From: Pseudomonas oryzagri
GTDB taxonomy: Bacteria; Pseudomonadota; Gammaproteobacteria; Pseudomonadales; Pseudomonadaceae
Direction of reading: 5' to 3'
DNA length: 64,000 bases
Assembly (NCBI RefSeq): GCF_020831405.1
Contig: NZ_JAJHPU010000019.1
Coordinates: 124,001-188,000, forward strand
Of this stretch, positions 54,344 to 62,887 are shown in pieces. Below the pieces are notes generated by a model, which saw only the letters and a program-made list of their open reading frames with translations, did no database searches and was not told where the DNA came from. Every line of letters begins with the position of its first letter. Position 1 is the first letter of the stretch. Position numbers and translations under genes: made by a program.

Positions 54344-54760
54344 CTAGCTGGCGGGCTGCGATGGCGGCACGGCGACGTAGGGCTCGACCTTGTCCTGCTC
54401 GGCCGGATCGTTGCGCGCCACCACCGCGCGAGCCGGCTCGCTGTCACTGAGATTGATCGCCTCGTGCGGCACACCGGGGGGAACGAACAGGAACTCGCCG
54501 GCCTCGCTGACGACCTCGTTCTCCAGCGCCGCGCCCCAGCGGGTGAGCACGCGGCCCTCCAGCACGTAGATGCCCGTCTCGTAACCCACGTGCAGGTGCG
54601 GTTCGGCTCGCCCACCGGGCGGGATGACCACCAGATGCATGGACAACCCCTGCGCCCCGACCGTCTGCCCCGAGATGCCGACGAAATAGGGCAGCCGCTG
54701 GCGGGTCATCACCGCGCTATCGGGGCGTATGCCTTGCACCTTGCGCTCGTCTGCGGCCAT
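54344..54760 (-). CDS. Small cupin protein
   Basis: The protein has 138 residues. PHLHVGYETGIYVLEG and VPPGVPHEAIN contain the two cupin metal motifs (His/His/Glu and His). The substrate is unknown. ATG 54760 (MAADERKVQG) follows GAGGAGGAAG. Confidence 0.88.
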   Translation of the reverse strand: MAADERKVQGIRPDSAVMTRQRLPYFVGISGQTVGAQGLSMHLVVIPPGGRAEPHLHVGYETGIYVLEGRVLTRWGAALENEVVSEAGEFLFVPPGVPHEAINLSDSEPARAVVARNDPAEQDKVEPYVAVPPSQPAS

Positions 54761-55044
54761 GAAGGCTTCCTCCTCGTGTACCCGCGGCACGGAGCAACGG
54801 TAACGCAGCCGGCGTGCCGGATTGCCATGCCTCGCAGTGCCAGAGGTCCATCGTCGTGGTCGTCCGCCCGGTCCGGCTGCACTCCCAATTATGAGTCAGC
54901 ACGCCACGCTGGCAACGAAGCGAAGCAGGTCGCGGCCAACCGTTCAGCTCAGCAGGCGTGCGGCTTCGGCCGACGGCTGAGGGAAAGAGTCACACCCCAC
55001 CTGCGGCGACCGCCTGCGTATAAAAAGCGGCCAGCCGCGCGGCC

Positions 55045-55287
55045 TCAGGAAAGCAGGGATAAAGCGATCAATGGCACCAGATTGAACAGGAGGATGCCAA
55101 TCTTGTAGACGGCCATCGCCGTGTAATGAATGCCATCGAACACCTCAGCCGACAACTTGAACCAGCGGGTATGCACTGCATACATCCAGTCACGGGCAAA
55201 GACGAAGATCAGAAACCAGAAGAGGAGAACCGCGTAGTTGGTGCCGGCGCACCAGAGCAGAAGGTCCCTGACCTCATTCGGAGTCAC
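55045..55287 (-). CDS. DUF6868-like small membrane protein
   Basis: The protein has 80 residues from GTG 55287, preceded by GAGGAAC. Membrane segments YAVLLFWFLIFVFARDW and YKIGILLFNLVPLIAL match the DUF6868 pattern, including LLLWCAGTNY. The frame is open further upstream but without a better start. Function unknown. Confidence 0.8.
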   Translation of the reverse strand: MTPNEVRDLLLWCAGTNYAVLLFWFLIFVFARDWMYAVHTRWFKLSAEVFDGIHYTAMAVYKIGILLFNLVPLIALSLLS

Positions 55288-55358
55288 GACCGTTCCTCGT
55301 GAAATCCCATGCTCGCCGCGAAAAGGGCCGGGCGACAGCGGCAAGCGGGTGGTACCGA

Positions 55359-55736
55359 TTAGAACATCCCAAGCTCATTGGGCGATTCCTTGGGAATTTC
55401 CTGGGAAACATCCCACATCTCAGCGATCTTTTCGCCATCGAACTTCAGGATATGCACGACGGCGTAGCCAAGATCTACTTTCGAAGGTTGCAGGCGGGAA
55501 AACACCGCCACCGTGTCCGCAGATTCAATGACCTTGCGGATCTGAAACGATTTGTTTGGATCCTCGGCCGAACTCTTTTCCATCGCCTCCATCAGAGAAC
55601 GCCGATCACAGGGGCAGTAGGGATTGTGGTGCTTGAAGTTTTCACGAACGTAGCGTTTGTAAGCTTCCCGAACCTCTCCGGACGCACACATGGTCAGAAA
55701 CTCGGCTGCCATGTCTTTCTTGCTTGGAGTCGTCAT
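55359..55736 (-). CDS. SnoaL-like (NTF2-fold) protein
   Basis: The protein has 125 residues. VREAYKRYVRENFKHHNPYC and YAVVHILKFDGEKIAEMWDV follow the SnoaL-like polyketide-cyclase/aldol-condensing family. ATG 55736 follows AGAAAGATT. Ends just before the DUF6868-like gene. Confidence 0.82.
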   Translation of the reverse strand: MTTPSKKDMAAEFLTMCASGEVREAYKRYVRENFKHHNPYCPCDRRSLMEAMEKSSAEDPNKSFQIRKVIESADTVAVFSRLQPSKVDLGYAVVHILKFDGEKIAEMWDVSQEIPKESPNELGMF

Positions 55737-56161
55737 AATCTTTCTCCGCGAGAGCCAACCATCATCCGGCGCCAAGCGATGAAAAATCCAGGCGCCATTT
55801 GCCGTATGAAACTCCCTCGCCAAACCCCGCGCGCCTCCCGGTTGCGACTTACAGCCCCTGGCTGTCAGCCTGCAGGATATAAATCTCCAGAATAGTCAAT
55901 CCCTTGCGGTTTGCCTGCTGCTCGGACGAATGCAGCGGATGGCAATCCATCGGCCGGAGGCTTCGTATAGGGCCGGTCGCTGCCGCAGGCGCTACAGAGG
56001 GGCCGTTCACTTGCGTGAGCGGATAGCGGACGCTGACCGAGGGACAGCCATTTTGTCCGCGCCATGGAAGCTGGGGTTTCGCAGTCAGCCGCTGTCCTCG
56101 TCGACCGCGGGTGTTAGATTGAAAACGCCCATCCCCAGCCGCCGCCTGCGGGTCCACCGCC
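55737..56161. other. Intergenic stretch, no gene seen
   Basis: About 425 bases between the SnoaL-like gene and alkB. Only short overlapping frames without motifs or binding sites. No repeats or RNA structure stood out. Confidence 0.5.
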
Positions 56162-56839
56162 ATGCCGTATCGATCCCCTCCCCCCTTCACTCCCGACCTG
56201 TTCGGCGAAACGCCCAGCGAGTTGCCGCGCGAGGAGCGCCTCGGCGCTCAGGCGTTGCTGCTGCGCGGTTTCGCCCTGCCCTGGGTCGATGAGCTGTTGC
56301 CCGCGCTGGCGGCGGTCGAGGCGATGGCGCCGTTTCGCATCATGGTCACGCCCGGCGGGCAGTCGATGTCGGTGGCGCTGACCAACTGCGGTGAATTGGG
56401 CTGGATTAGCGACCGCCGCGGCTATCGCTACAGTCCGGCCGATCCGCTGAGCGGGCTGCCGTGGCCGGCGCTGCCGGAGGCGTTCCGCCGGCTGGCGCGG
56501 GAGGCAGCCGCCGCCGCGGGCTTCGCCGATTTCGCGCCGGACGCCTGCCTGGTCAACCGCTACCTGCCCGGTACGCGTATGAGCCTGCACCAGGACCGCG
56601 ACGAGCGCAGCTTCGCGCACCCCATCGTCTCGGTGTCGCTGGGCATCCCGGCGGTGTTCCTGTTCGGCGGTCACGCGCGGCGCGATCCGGCGCAGCGGGT
56701 GGCGCTGCTGCACGGCGACGTGGTGGTGTGGGGCGGCGAGGATCGGCTGCGCTTTCACGGCATCCTACCGGTCAAGGAGGCGGTGCATCCGCTGCTCGGC
56801 GCGCAGCGGATCAATTTCACCCTGCGCAAGGCCGGCTGA
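56162..56839 (+). CDS. alkB: DNA oxidative demethylase AlkB
   Basis: The protein has 225 residues. Iron ligands in HQDRDE and LRFHGI, and the 2-oxoglutarate-binding arginine in RINFTLRK. NRYLPGTRMSLHQD is the classic AlkB core. It repairs 1-methyladenine and 3-methylcytosine by oxidation. Confidence 0.94.
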   Translation: MPYRSPPPFTPDLFGETPSELPREERLGAQALLLRGFALPWVDELLPALAAVEAMAPFRIMVTPGGQSMSVALTNCGELGWISDRRGYRYSPADPLSGLPWPALPEAFRRLAREAAAAAGFADFAPDACLVNRYLPGTRMSLHQDRDERSFAHPIVSVSLGIPAVFLFGGHARRDPAQRVALLHGDVVVWGGEDRLRFHGILPVKEAVHPLLGAQRINFTLRKAG

Positions 56840-56984
56840 ACGCCCGGCCAGTGCGACGTCAGCCACATCGGCTGCTCCAACCGCTCCGGCATCCCCGTGC
56901 CGGCATTTCCGCGCAGACGAGGTCGATCCTGATCTCGCTGCCGATGGACAGTCCCCGGATCGGCTGGGCCATTGGCCTCTCGAC

Positions 56985-58508
56985 TCAGCGTATCGGTGGC
57001 GGCTGATACCCCTCTTCCCCCACCTCGAGTTCCACACGGCTGAGAATCTTCAAATCGATCTGCTGGTTCAGGTCGCGCTTGACGGCGCCTTGCAGAGACT
57101 GGATGTCGGCAGGACTCAGAACATTGGGCCCCGCAACCCATCCACGTACGGTCCAGGACTCTCCGGCAGGCGCCGCATCGATGGCCTGCACATAAAAGTG
57201 CGGCTTGTTCGTGATCAGGCGAGTCAGCAGGCTTTCGATCTGCGCCTGTATCCGCCGCTGCCGGTCGTCGAGCGCACCGTAGTGCGCCGCACCCAGGATC
57301 ACCGGTCCCTTGGCGCTCACCTCACTGGTCGAGATGCGCCGGATATCCACGCGAATATTGTTGTTTTGCAGGCGCTCCCGCAGGAACTTCTGGAATTTCT
57401 CGACCCTCTCCGGACCCGGCTGACGCGGACTCTGGATGGCTATCACCAGAACCGGCCCGGAATCGAGTTCAACCAGACTGATATCGTCGATGTGGATGTG
57501 CTCCCGGTCGGCAAAAGCCTCGCGGGCGATCGGCTCTGCCTGCTGGAGCAGGGTCATGGAAGGAGACGCCTGGACCTTTGCCGGTTTCGGCTCGAGCTCC
57601 TGCGGGGTATCCAAGACGGCGCTGACGCTTCCCCCCTGCGCCGTGGAGTCGACCTCCACGCGGGTCAGGGCGGTATCGGTCAACTGGGCGAATTGCTCGT
57701 CAGGCACGCGGTCGACCAGCCGATTCGCGCGCAAGTCATCGATCAGGGTGAAAAGGTGGCCGGTCAGCGCGGTAGCGAGCAACGTCAGGCTTATCAGTGT
57801 CAGGGCGAATTGCCCGGCGCCTCCCCGCCGACTACCCGTCTCGCCATGACTTGCAAAACCGGCGACGAAAAACACCACGACACTCACGGCTAGTGTCACC
57901 AGCACGTTGGCAAAGAACAGCAGCAGTGCCGCCAATGCCCCCTGGTAAGCCTCGGCGGCCAGGCACAGCCCAATGGCGGCGATGGGCGGATTCAACGCGA
58001 TGGCGATAGCCACAGCCGGCAGTATCGGCGAGACACGCTCGTCGATCATCGCCAGGGCACCGGCAAAGCCCGCCAGCGACGCCACGCACAGACCGATGAG
58101 AGTGGGTTGGGTCTGAGCGAGCAGCAGCGCGGTGAACTCGTCCATGGGCGACAGGCGGCCAAGGGCAAAACAGAGGATCACGCCCAGCAGCGCACCGATC
58201 AACAGGGCGAGCATCGCCTTGGACAGCGATTCGACCTCGCCCCGCAAAAGCGCGAGCGACATACCGATGATCGGGGTCATGAACGGCGCCACGACGCTCG
58301 CGCCGATCAGGGTGGCCGCGCTGTCGATGAGCAAGGCAATGCCGGCGACCACCGTGGCAATGCCCAGCAAACCATAGTAGGTGCCGCCGGGTATCGACCC
58401 CTGGTGGATGTCGCCGAGAACCTGCTCGCGCCGCTCACCCGATACCTGACGCAATTGAAGCAGGGCGGTCCACCAGCCCGAAAACAACCCCGCCTGTTTC
58501 TCGCTCAT
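56985..58508 (-). CDS. DUF389 family membrane protein
   Basis: The protein has 507 residues. Six membrane spans (about 40-250) include LIDSAATLIGASVVAPFMTP and MSLALLRG, the DUF389 signature. A C-terminal soluble part of ~230 residues has two similar alpha/beta units. Function unknown. The gap to the next minus-strand gene, which lies beyond its 5' end, is 23 bases. Confidence 0.87.
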   Translation of the reverse strand: MSEKQAGLFSGWWTALLQLRQVSGERREQVLGDIHQGSIPGGTYYGLLGIATVVAGIALLIDSAATLIGASVVAPFMTPIIGMSLALLRGEVESLSKAMLALLIGALLGVILCFALGRLSPMDEFTALLLAQTQPTLIGLCVASLAGFAGALAMIDERVSPILPAVAIAIALNPPIAAIGLCLAAEAYQGALAALLLFFANVLVTLAVSVVVFFVAGFASHGETGSRRGGAGQFALTLISLTLLATALTGHLFTLIDDLRANRLVDRVPDEQFAQLTDTALTRVEVDSTAQGGSVSAVLDTPQELEPKPAKVQASPSMTLLQQAEPIAREAFADREHIHIDDISLVELDSGPVLVIAIQSPRQPGPERVEKFQKFLRERLQNNNIRVDIRRISTSEVSAKGPVILGAAHYGALDDRQRRIQAQIESLLTRLITNKPHFYVQAIDAAPAGESWTVRGWVAGPNVLSPADIQSLQGAVKRDLNQQIDLKILSRVELEVGEEGYQPPPIR

Positions 58509-58531
58509 CGCAAACCTCGGACGCCAACGGC

Positions 58532-59152
58532 TCAGAATCTATCGAATACCTCGGCACCCGGCCTGGCCTGCAAGCCATCGGCATTCTCGGCGGGCGGGGC
58601 GACTTCCGCCGGGGCTACCAGCTCGCCTGGATCGGCCGGATCGGCTGAAGCTGTTTGCTCGGCTGGGGCTGGCGGCTCGACCGAAGCGGTCTGCTCCACC
58701 GGGGCGGCCGGCTCAGCCGGACTTGCGAGTGGAGCAGTCTGAGGGGGGCACTTGACCGCAGCCGCGGCAGTGGCGGAGCGCTTGGCCGCCGGCAGGCGCC
58801 AGATGAGCAGGCCATTGTTGACCCACCCCTGTTTCCGCCCGTCCGGGGTGCGGATTCGCGCGTAGCCATCCTGAACTTCGCTGCGGAGCACCTTTTGATG
58901 GAGCGCCAAAGTGCCCAGCACTCGTGCGCCACGCCTGGGAGCACTGTAAACCTTGAGATTCCGCCGACCCGCATAGTAGGGAAGCTCAGCGGAAGGCCGG
59001 GCCTGGACCCGCGCCGGCTCCGGGGCGCGGGCCGGTTCCGGGGACTGCGAAAGAAACCCTTGCCCGGTGGAGCAGCCATTCATGCCAATCACGCCAACCA
59101 GCATGAGCAGAAAAAGACGGATCAGGCGGAGCCAGTGGCATGCTAGGAACAT
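58532..59152 (-). CDS. SH3-domain lipoprotein with Pro/Ala-rich tail
   Basis: The protein has 206 residues. The lipobox is VIGMNGC (Cys near 27). A bacterial SH3-like domain (YAGRRNLKVYSAPRRGARVLG to RKQGWVNNGLLI in two parts) occupies about 60-120. After it, a low-complexity Pro/Ala/Glu-rich stretch contains repeats of PAPAEQTAS type. Such proteins often bind the cell wall. It lies upstream of, and probably co-transcribed with, the DUF389 gene. Confidence 0.8.
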   Translation of the reverse strand: MFLACHWLRLIRLFLLMLVGVIGMNGCSTGQGFLSQSPEPARAPEPARVQARPSAELPYYAGRRNLKVYSAPRRGARVLGTLALHQKVLRSEVQDGYARIRTPDGRKQGWVNNGLLIWRLPAAKRSATAAAAVKCPPQTAPLASPAEPAAPVEQTASVEPPAPAEQTASADPADPGELVAPAEVAPPAENADGLQARPGAEVFDRF

Positions 59153-59436
59153 GATCCTTGGCCTCGGGAAATGATTGTCTGAGTCTAGATCCCTGCACGC
59201 CATCGTGTGGCCAAGGCCCCTTTTCGAAGAGCCGGCGACTTATCCTTGCCCACCCAGACCGTAAGCCGCACCGCTGCCCCACAGTCGTGAAGGCATCGGC
59301 CATAGAGGCGCCAGCCAAGGCACGAAAGCCACGGCGTCTACGGCGGGGAAGTCCATGCCTGGGGCCAGTCGCCCTGCCGTCCAGGCCGCGCCGCCACGGA
59401 TCGACTCACCCGACGCAGCCCCGGGCGATTCCCCGC

Positions 59437-60393
59437 TCAGCGCCGAGTGAGGCCCATCGCCCGGTCGATCCGCTCGAGCAGGCGCATGCTCGGCAGACAG
59501 GCGGCGAAGGAGGATTCGGGCGTGCGCCCTTCGCGGATGGCGGCGAGAAATTCGCCGTCCTGGCGGGCGAAGCCGCTGCCCGCGGGCACGCTCTGCAGCA
59601 GGCCGTCGTGGTCCTTCAGCTCGTCGCGGTAGGCGTGCAGGGTCGCCTCCTCGCCGATGTAGCGGTAGTGGCCGCCGAACGGGCCGCGGTTGTTGAACGA
59701 CAGCACCAGCGTGGCCATCGCCCCGTTGCGCGCGCGCAGGCCGATGTTCATGTCCATCGGGATGCCCAGCTCGGGATGGCGCGGGCCGGCGCTGCCCCAC
59801 ACGTCCAGTTCGAAGTCGTCGAGCAGCCAGGCGAACAGGTCGACGCTGTGGCAGGCGTGGTGCCAGAGCAGGCAGTCGGTCCAGCTGCGCGGCTGGCCGA
59901 ACATGTTGCGGTTGTCGCGGCGCAGGAACCAGGTCTCGGCCACCAGGTGCTGCAGGTGGAATTCGCCAGCGGCGATGCGCCGCTTCAGCTCCAGGTGCGG
60001 CGCGCTGAAGCGGCGGGTATGGGCGACCATGCACACGCGGTCGCTGGCCGCGGCCTCGGCGCCGAGGCGCTCGGCGTCGGCCAGATTCAGGCTCATCGGG
60101 ATCTCGGCCAGCACGTGCTTGCCGGCGACGATGGCCGCGCTGGCCTGTGCGGCGTGCAGCGCGCTCGGGCTGGCGAGGATCACCGCGTCGATATCGTCGC
60201 GCGCGAGACAGGTGGCATAGTCGAGCGAATGCTCCGGGATGCCCCACTGCGCGGCGAAGGCCGCGGTGTCGGCGGCCACGCCGCCGGCGACGCAGACCAC
60301 CTCGGCGCCGGATATTTCCTGCAAGGCGGTCATATGGATACCGGCGATGGCGCCCTCGCCGGCGAGCAGGATACGGATCGGCTGGTCGTGCAT
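59437..60393 (-). CDS. Gfo/Idh/MocA-family dehydrogenase, LigC/PmdC-like
   Basis: The protein has 318 residues. The NAD(P) motif (LLAGEGAIAG) and VAHTRRFSAPH are followed by TWFLRRDNRNMFGQPRSWTD with LWHHACHSVDLFAW. From memory, these match 4-carboxy-2-hydroxymuconate-6-semialdehyde dehydrogenase (LigC, PmdC) of the protocatechuate 4,5-cleavage route. No 4,5-dioxygenase is in the window, so it may instead act on another aromatic-derived semialdehyde. It follows the EamA gene by 13 bases. Confidence 0.8.
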   Translation of the reverse strand: MHDQPIRILLAGEGAIAGIHMTALQEISGAEVVCVAGGVAADTAAFAAQWGIPEHSLDYATCLARDDIDAVILASPSALHAAQASAAIVAGKHVLAEIPMSLNLADAERLGAEAAASDRVCMVAHTRRFSAPHLELKRRIAAGEFHLQHLVAETWFLRRDNRNMFGQPRSWTDCLLWHHACHSVDLFAWLLDDFELDVWGSAGPRHPELGIPMDMNIGLRARNGAMATLVLSFNNRGPFGGHYRYIGEEATLHAYRDELKDHDGLLQSVPAGSGFARQDGEFLAAIREGRTPESSFAACLPSMRLLERIDRAMGLTRR

Positions 60394-60406
60394 GGCAGTC
60401 CCCGGA

Positions 60407-61273
60407 TCAGGCATGCCGGCGCGCCTGCAGCCAGGCGCTGCCCAGCCCGCTCAGGGCGATCACGCCCATGCCCAGCAGCGCGCCGCCATCCGGCGCGTGG
60501 TCGAATATCAGAAAGCCGTAGAGCACGGCGAAGAAGATCTGCAGGTAGCTGAACGGCGCCAGCAGTACCGGCGAGCAGTGCTGGAAAGCCACGGTCAGCA
60601 GCATGTGGCCACTGACGGCGATCACCCCGAGGGAGATCATCCCCAGCAGCGGCGGCCACGCCGGCAGGCCGTTCCAGTAGAACGGCAGCAGCAGGGTCAT
60701 GATGGCGGCACCGACCAGCCCGGTGACCAGGTTGGTGGTGGCCGCACTGTCGCGCGTACCGATGCGCCGGGTGAGCAGCTGGAAGATCGCGTAGCAGCTG
60801 GCCGAGCACACCGGCAGCAGCATGGCCGGGGTCAGCAGGCCGCCGCCGGGGCGCACGATGATCAGCACGCCGGCGAAACCGACCGCCACCAGCAGCCACT
60901 CGGCCAGACTGGCGCGCTCGCCGAGCATGGGGATGGCCAGCAGGACCACCAGCAGCGGGGTCAGGAAGTGCACGGCGGTGGCCTCGCCGATCGGCAGATA
61001 GCGGAGGGCGAACAGGAAGAACATGCCGATGGCGAGCAGCGACAGGCCGCGGGCCACCTGCAGGCCCGGGCAGTTGACCTTGAAGATGCGCAGGCCATGG
61101 CGCGGCAGTTGCCAGGCGACGAGCAGCAGGCTCTGCGCCAGGTAGCGCACCCAGAGGATCATCAGCACGCTGGTGAAGCTGGTGAGGTACTTCGACACAC
61201 TGTCCAGCGACGCGAAGGCGAATACCGCGGCGCAGGTCAGCAGGATGCCCTTGAGCGGGCGGGACATGGTCAT
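60407..61273 (-). CDS. EamA/DMT-family transporter
   Basis: The protein has 288 residues with ten hydrophobic segments in two EamA repeats. Family members export amino acids or metabolites; some import. It is the first gene of a two-gene unit with the LigC-like dehydrogenase. A palindrome like that of quiC lies about 100 bases upstream. Confidence 0.88.
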   Translation of the reverse strand: MTMSRPLKGILLTCAAVFAFASLDSVSKYLTSFTSVLMILWVRYLAQSLLLVAWQLPRHGLRIFKVNCPGLQVARGLSLLAIGMFFLFALRYLPIGEATAVHFLTPLLVVLLAIPMLGERASLAEWLLVAVGFAGVLIIVRPGGGLLTPAMLLPVCSASCYAIFQLLTRRIGTRDSAATTNLVTGLVGAAIMTLLLPFYWNGLPAWPPLLGMISLGVIAVSGHMLLTVAFQHCSPVLLAPFSYLQIFFAVLYGFLIFDHAPDGGALLGMGVIALSGLGSAWLQARRHA

Positions 61274-61369
61274 CCGGAAACGGGGTTCCTGGTGAGGGGG
61301 TGAAAGGGGCCCGGGCTTGCTGGCCTGCGGCTGGCAAGCGGGCGGACGGGGCCGTGGCGGAGCGGACTA

Positions 61370-61385
61370 TATTAACTTGTTAGTT
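61370..61385. promoter_or_regulatory. Palindrome upstream of the EamA operon
   Basis: TATTAACT-TGTTAGTT agrees with TACTAACC-GGTTAGTA (52107-52122) at 12 of 16 bases. TTAACT/AGTTAA arms form an inverted repeat around it. Confidence 0.5.
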
Positions 61386-61418
61386 AATTCCGCACACGGT
61401 CCGCCCGACCACGTTCCC

Positions 61419-61485
61419 CTGCAGGGGCGAATTTATTCGCCTACGTGGCTTGGGCAGGCGAATAAATTCGCCCCTACAGGCCCGC
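61419..61485. repeat. GGGGCGAAT(A)TTCGCC palindromic repeat
   Basis: CAGGGGCGAATTTATTCGCC ... GGCGAATAAATTCGCCCCTA is a long hairpin typical of extragenic repeats in pseudomonads. It lies just past the 3' end of pcaC and may end its transcript. Confidence 0.75.
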
Positions 61486-61497
61486 CCGGCGCATCCA

Positions 61498-61890
61498 TCA
61501 CTCCAGCGATTCGACGCCCAGCTCGTTCCACACTTCCTCGGCCAGGTGGAAGGTGGCGTTGGCCGCCGGGATGCCGCAGTAGATCGCGCTCTGCAGCAGC
61601 ACTTCCTTGATCTCGTCGCGGCTCACGCCATTGTTGCGCGCGGCACGCAGGTGCAGCTTCAGCTCGCCCTCGCGGTTCATGCCGATCAGCATGGCGATGG
61701 TGATCAGGCTGCGGGTGTGGCGCGGCAGGCCCGGGCGGGTCCAGATGTCGCCCCAGGCATGGCGGGTGATCATTTCCTGGAACTCGCCGTTGAACTCGGT
61801 GATGTTCTTCAGGCTGCGGTCGACATGGGCGTCGCCCAGCACCGCGCGGCGCACCTGCATGCCGGCTTCGTAGCGTTGTTTCTCGTCCAT
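61498..61890 (-). CDS. pcaC: 4-carboxymuconolactone decarboxylase
   Basis: The protein has 130 residues, normal for PcaC. EKQRYEAGMQVRRAVLGDAH and the central RHTRSLITIAMLIGM match the family. It has no CxxC pair, unlike the AhpD-type protein at 9462. It converts 4-carboxymuconolactone to beta-ketoadipate enol-lactone. ATG 61890 (MDEKQRYEAG) is chosen; the open frame upstream is not conserved. Confidence 0.95.
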   Translation of the reverse strand: MDEKQRYEAGMQVRRAVLGDAHVDRSLKNITEFNGEFQEMITRHAWGDIWTRPGLPRHTRSLITIAMLIGMNREGELKLHLRAARNNGVSRDEIKEVLLQSAIYCGIPAANATFHLAEEVWNELGVESLE

Positions 61891-62006
61891 TGCTGGCTCC
61901 GTGAGAGGCTCGGCCGGCTCGCTCGTGGCGGCTGGCCTGATGATTATGGTGACGGGCGCGCTGGTGAGGCGCCCTGCTCCGCCAGTGCAGGCGGGCTGGA
62001 TTCTCG

Positions 62007-62082
62007 TAGGGTGGGCAACGGCGCAGCCTTGCCCACCGTGGCTGTTGGTGGACAAGCGCTGCGCGCGTTGTCCACCCTACGC
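62007..62082. repeat. Palindromic GTAGGGTGG element, third copy
   Basis: GTAGGGTGGGCAACGGCGC ... GCGTTGTCCACCCTACG lies between pcaC and pcaD. It is related to the elements at 22686 and 24203. Confidence 0.65.
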
Positions 62083-62088
62083 CCGTAC

Positions 62089-62877
62089 TTACTTCCTGAG
62101 GAACGCCAGCACCGCCTGGCTGAAGGCGTCGCCGGCCTCGACGTTGGACAGGTGCGCGGCGTGGAACTCGACCAGCTCCGCGCCCTTGATGCGCTCCTGC
62201 ATAAAGCGGCCATGCTCCGGCGTAGTGACGGCATCGAAGCTGCCGCAGACGATCAGGGTCGGCGCGGTGATCGCAGCGATCTGCTCGCGGTAGTCGGCGT
62301 CGCGCACCGCGGCGCAGTTGGCGGCGTAGCCCTGCGGCGAGGTCTGCGCCAGCATGCCGACGATGGGCTCGACCTTGCCCGGCTGGGCGGCGGCGAATTC
62401 GGCGGTGAACCAGCGACCGATAGAGGCGTCGCGCAGATCGCGCATGGCCTGCTGACCGCCGGCCAGCACGGTGTCGATGCGGGTGTTCCAGACCTCGTCA
62501 GTGCCGATCTTCGCGCCGGTGTTGCACAGCACCAGCTTTTCCAGGCGCGCGCCGGCGTTGATGCCCAGCCACTGGCCGATCAGGCCGCCCATCGACAGGC
62601 CGCAGAAGGAAAACTTCTGGATGTCCAGGGCATCGAGCAGCGCCAGCACGTCGCGGCCGAGCTGTTCGATGTTGTACGGACCCTCGGTCACCAGCGAGGC
62701 ACCGTGGCCGCGGGTGTCGAAGCGCAGCACGCGAAACTCCTTGGCGAACGCCGGGATCTGCGCGTCCCACATGTGCAGGTCGGTGCCCAGCGAGTTGGAC
62801 AGCACCAGCACCGGCGCGCCGGCCGGGCCGTCGAGCTGGTAGTTGAGGGCGCCATCGGCGAGTTGCACGGTCGGCAT
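62089..62877 (-). CDS. pcaD: 3-oxoadipate enol-lactonase
   Basis: The protein has 262 residues. The alpha/beta-hydrolase nucleophile elbow is GLSMGG, followed by the catalytic Asp (ICGSFDAVTTP) and His (EFHAAHLSNVE). It opens beta-ketoadipate enol-lactone. ATG 62877 follows AAGGAGTCTTCC. Confidence 0.95.
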   Translation of the reverse strand: MPTVQLADGALNYQLDGPAGAPVLVLSNSLGTDLHMWDAQIPAFAKEFRVLRFDTRGHGASLVTEGPYNIEQLGRDVLALLDALDIQKFSFCGLSMGGLIGQWLGINAGARLEKLVLCNTGAKIGTDEVWNTRIDTVLAGGQQAMRDLRDASIGRWFTAEFAAAQPGKVEPIVGMLAQTSPQGYAANCAAVRDADYREQIAAITAPTLIVCGSFDAVTTPEHGRFMQERIKGAELVEFHAAHLSNVEAGDAFSQAVLAFLRK

Positions 62878-62887
62878 GGAAGACTCC

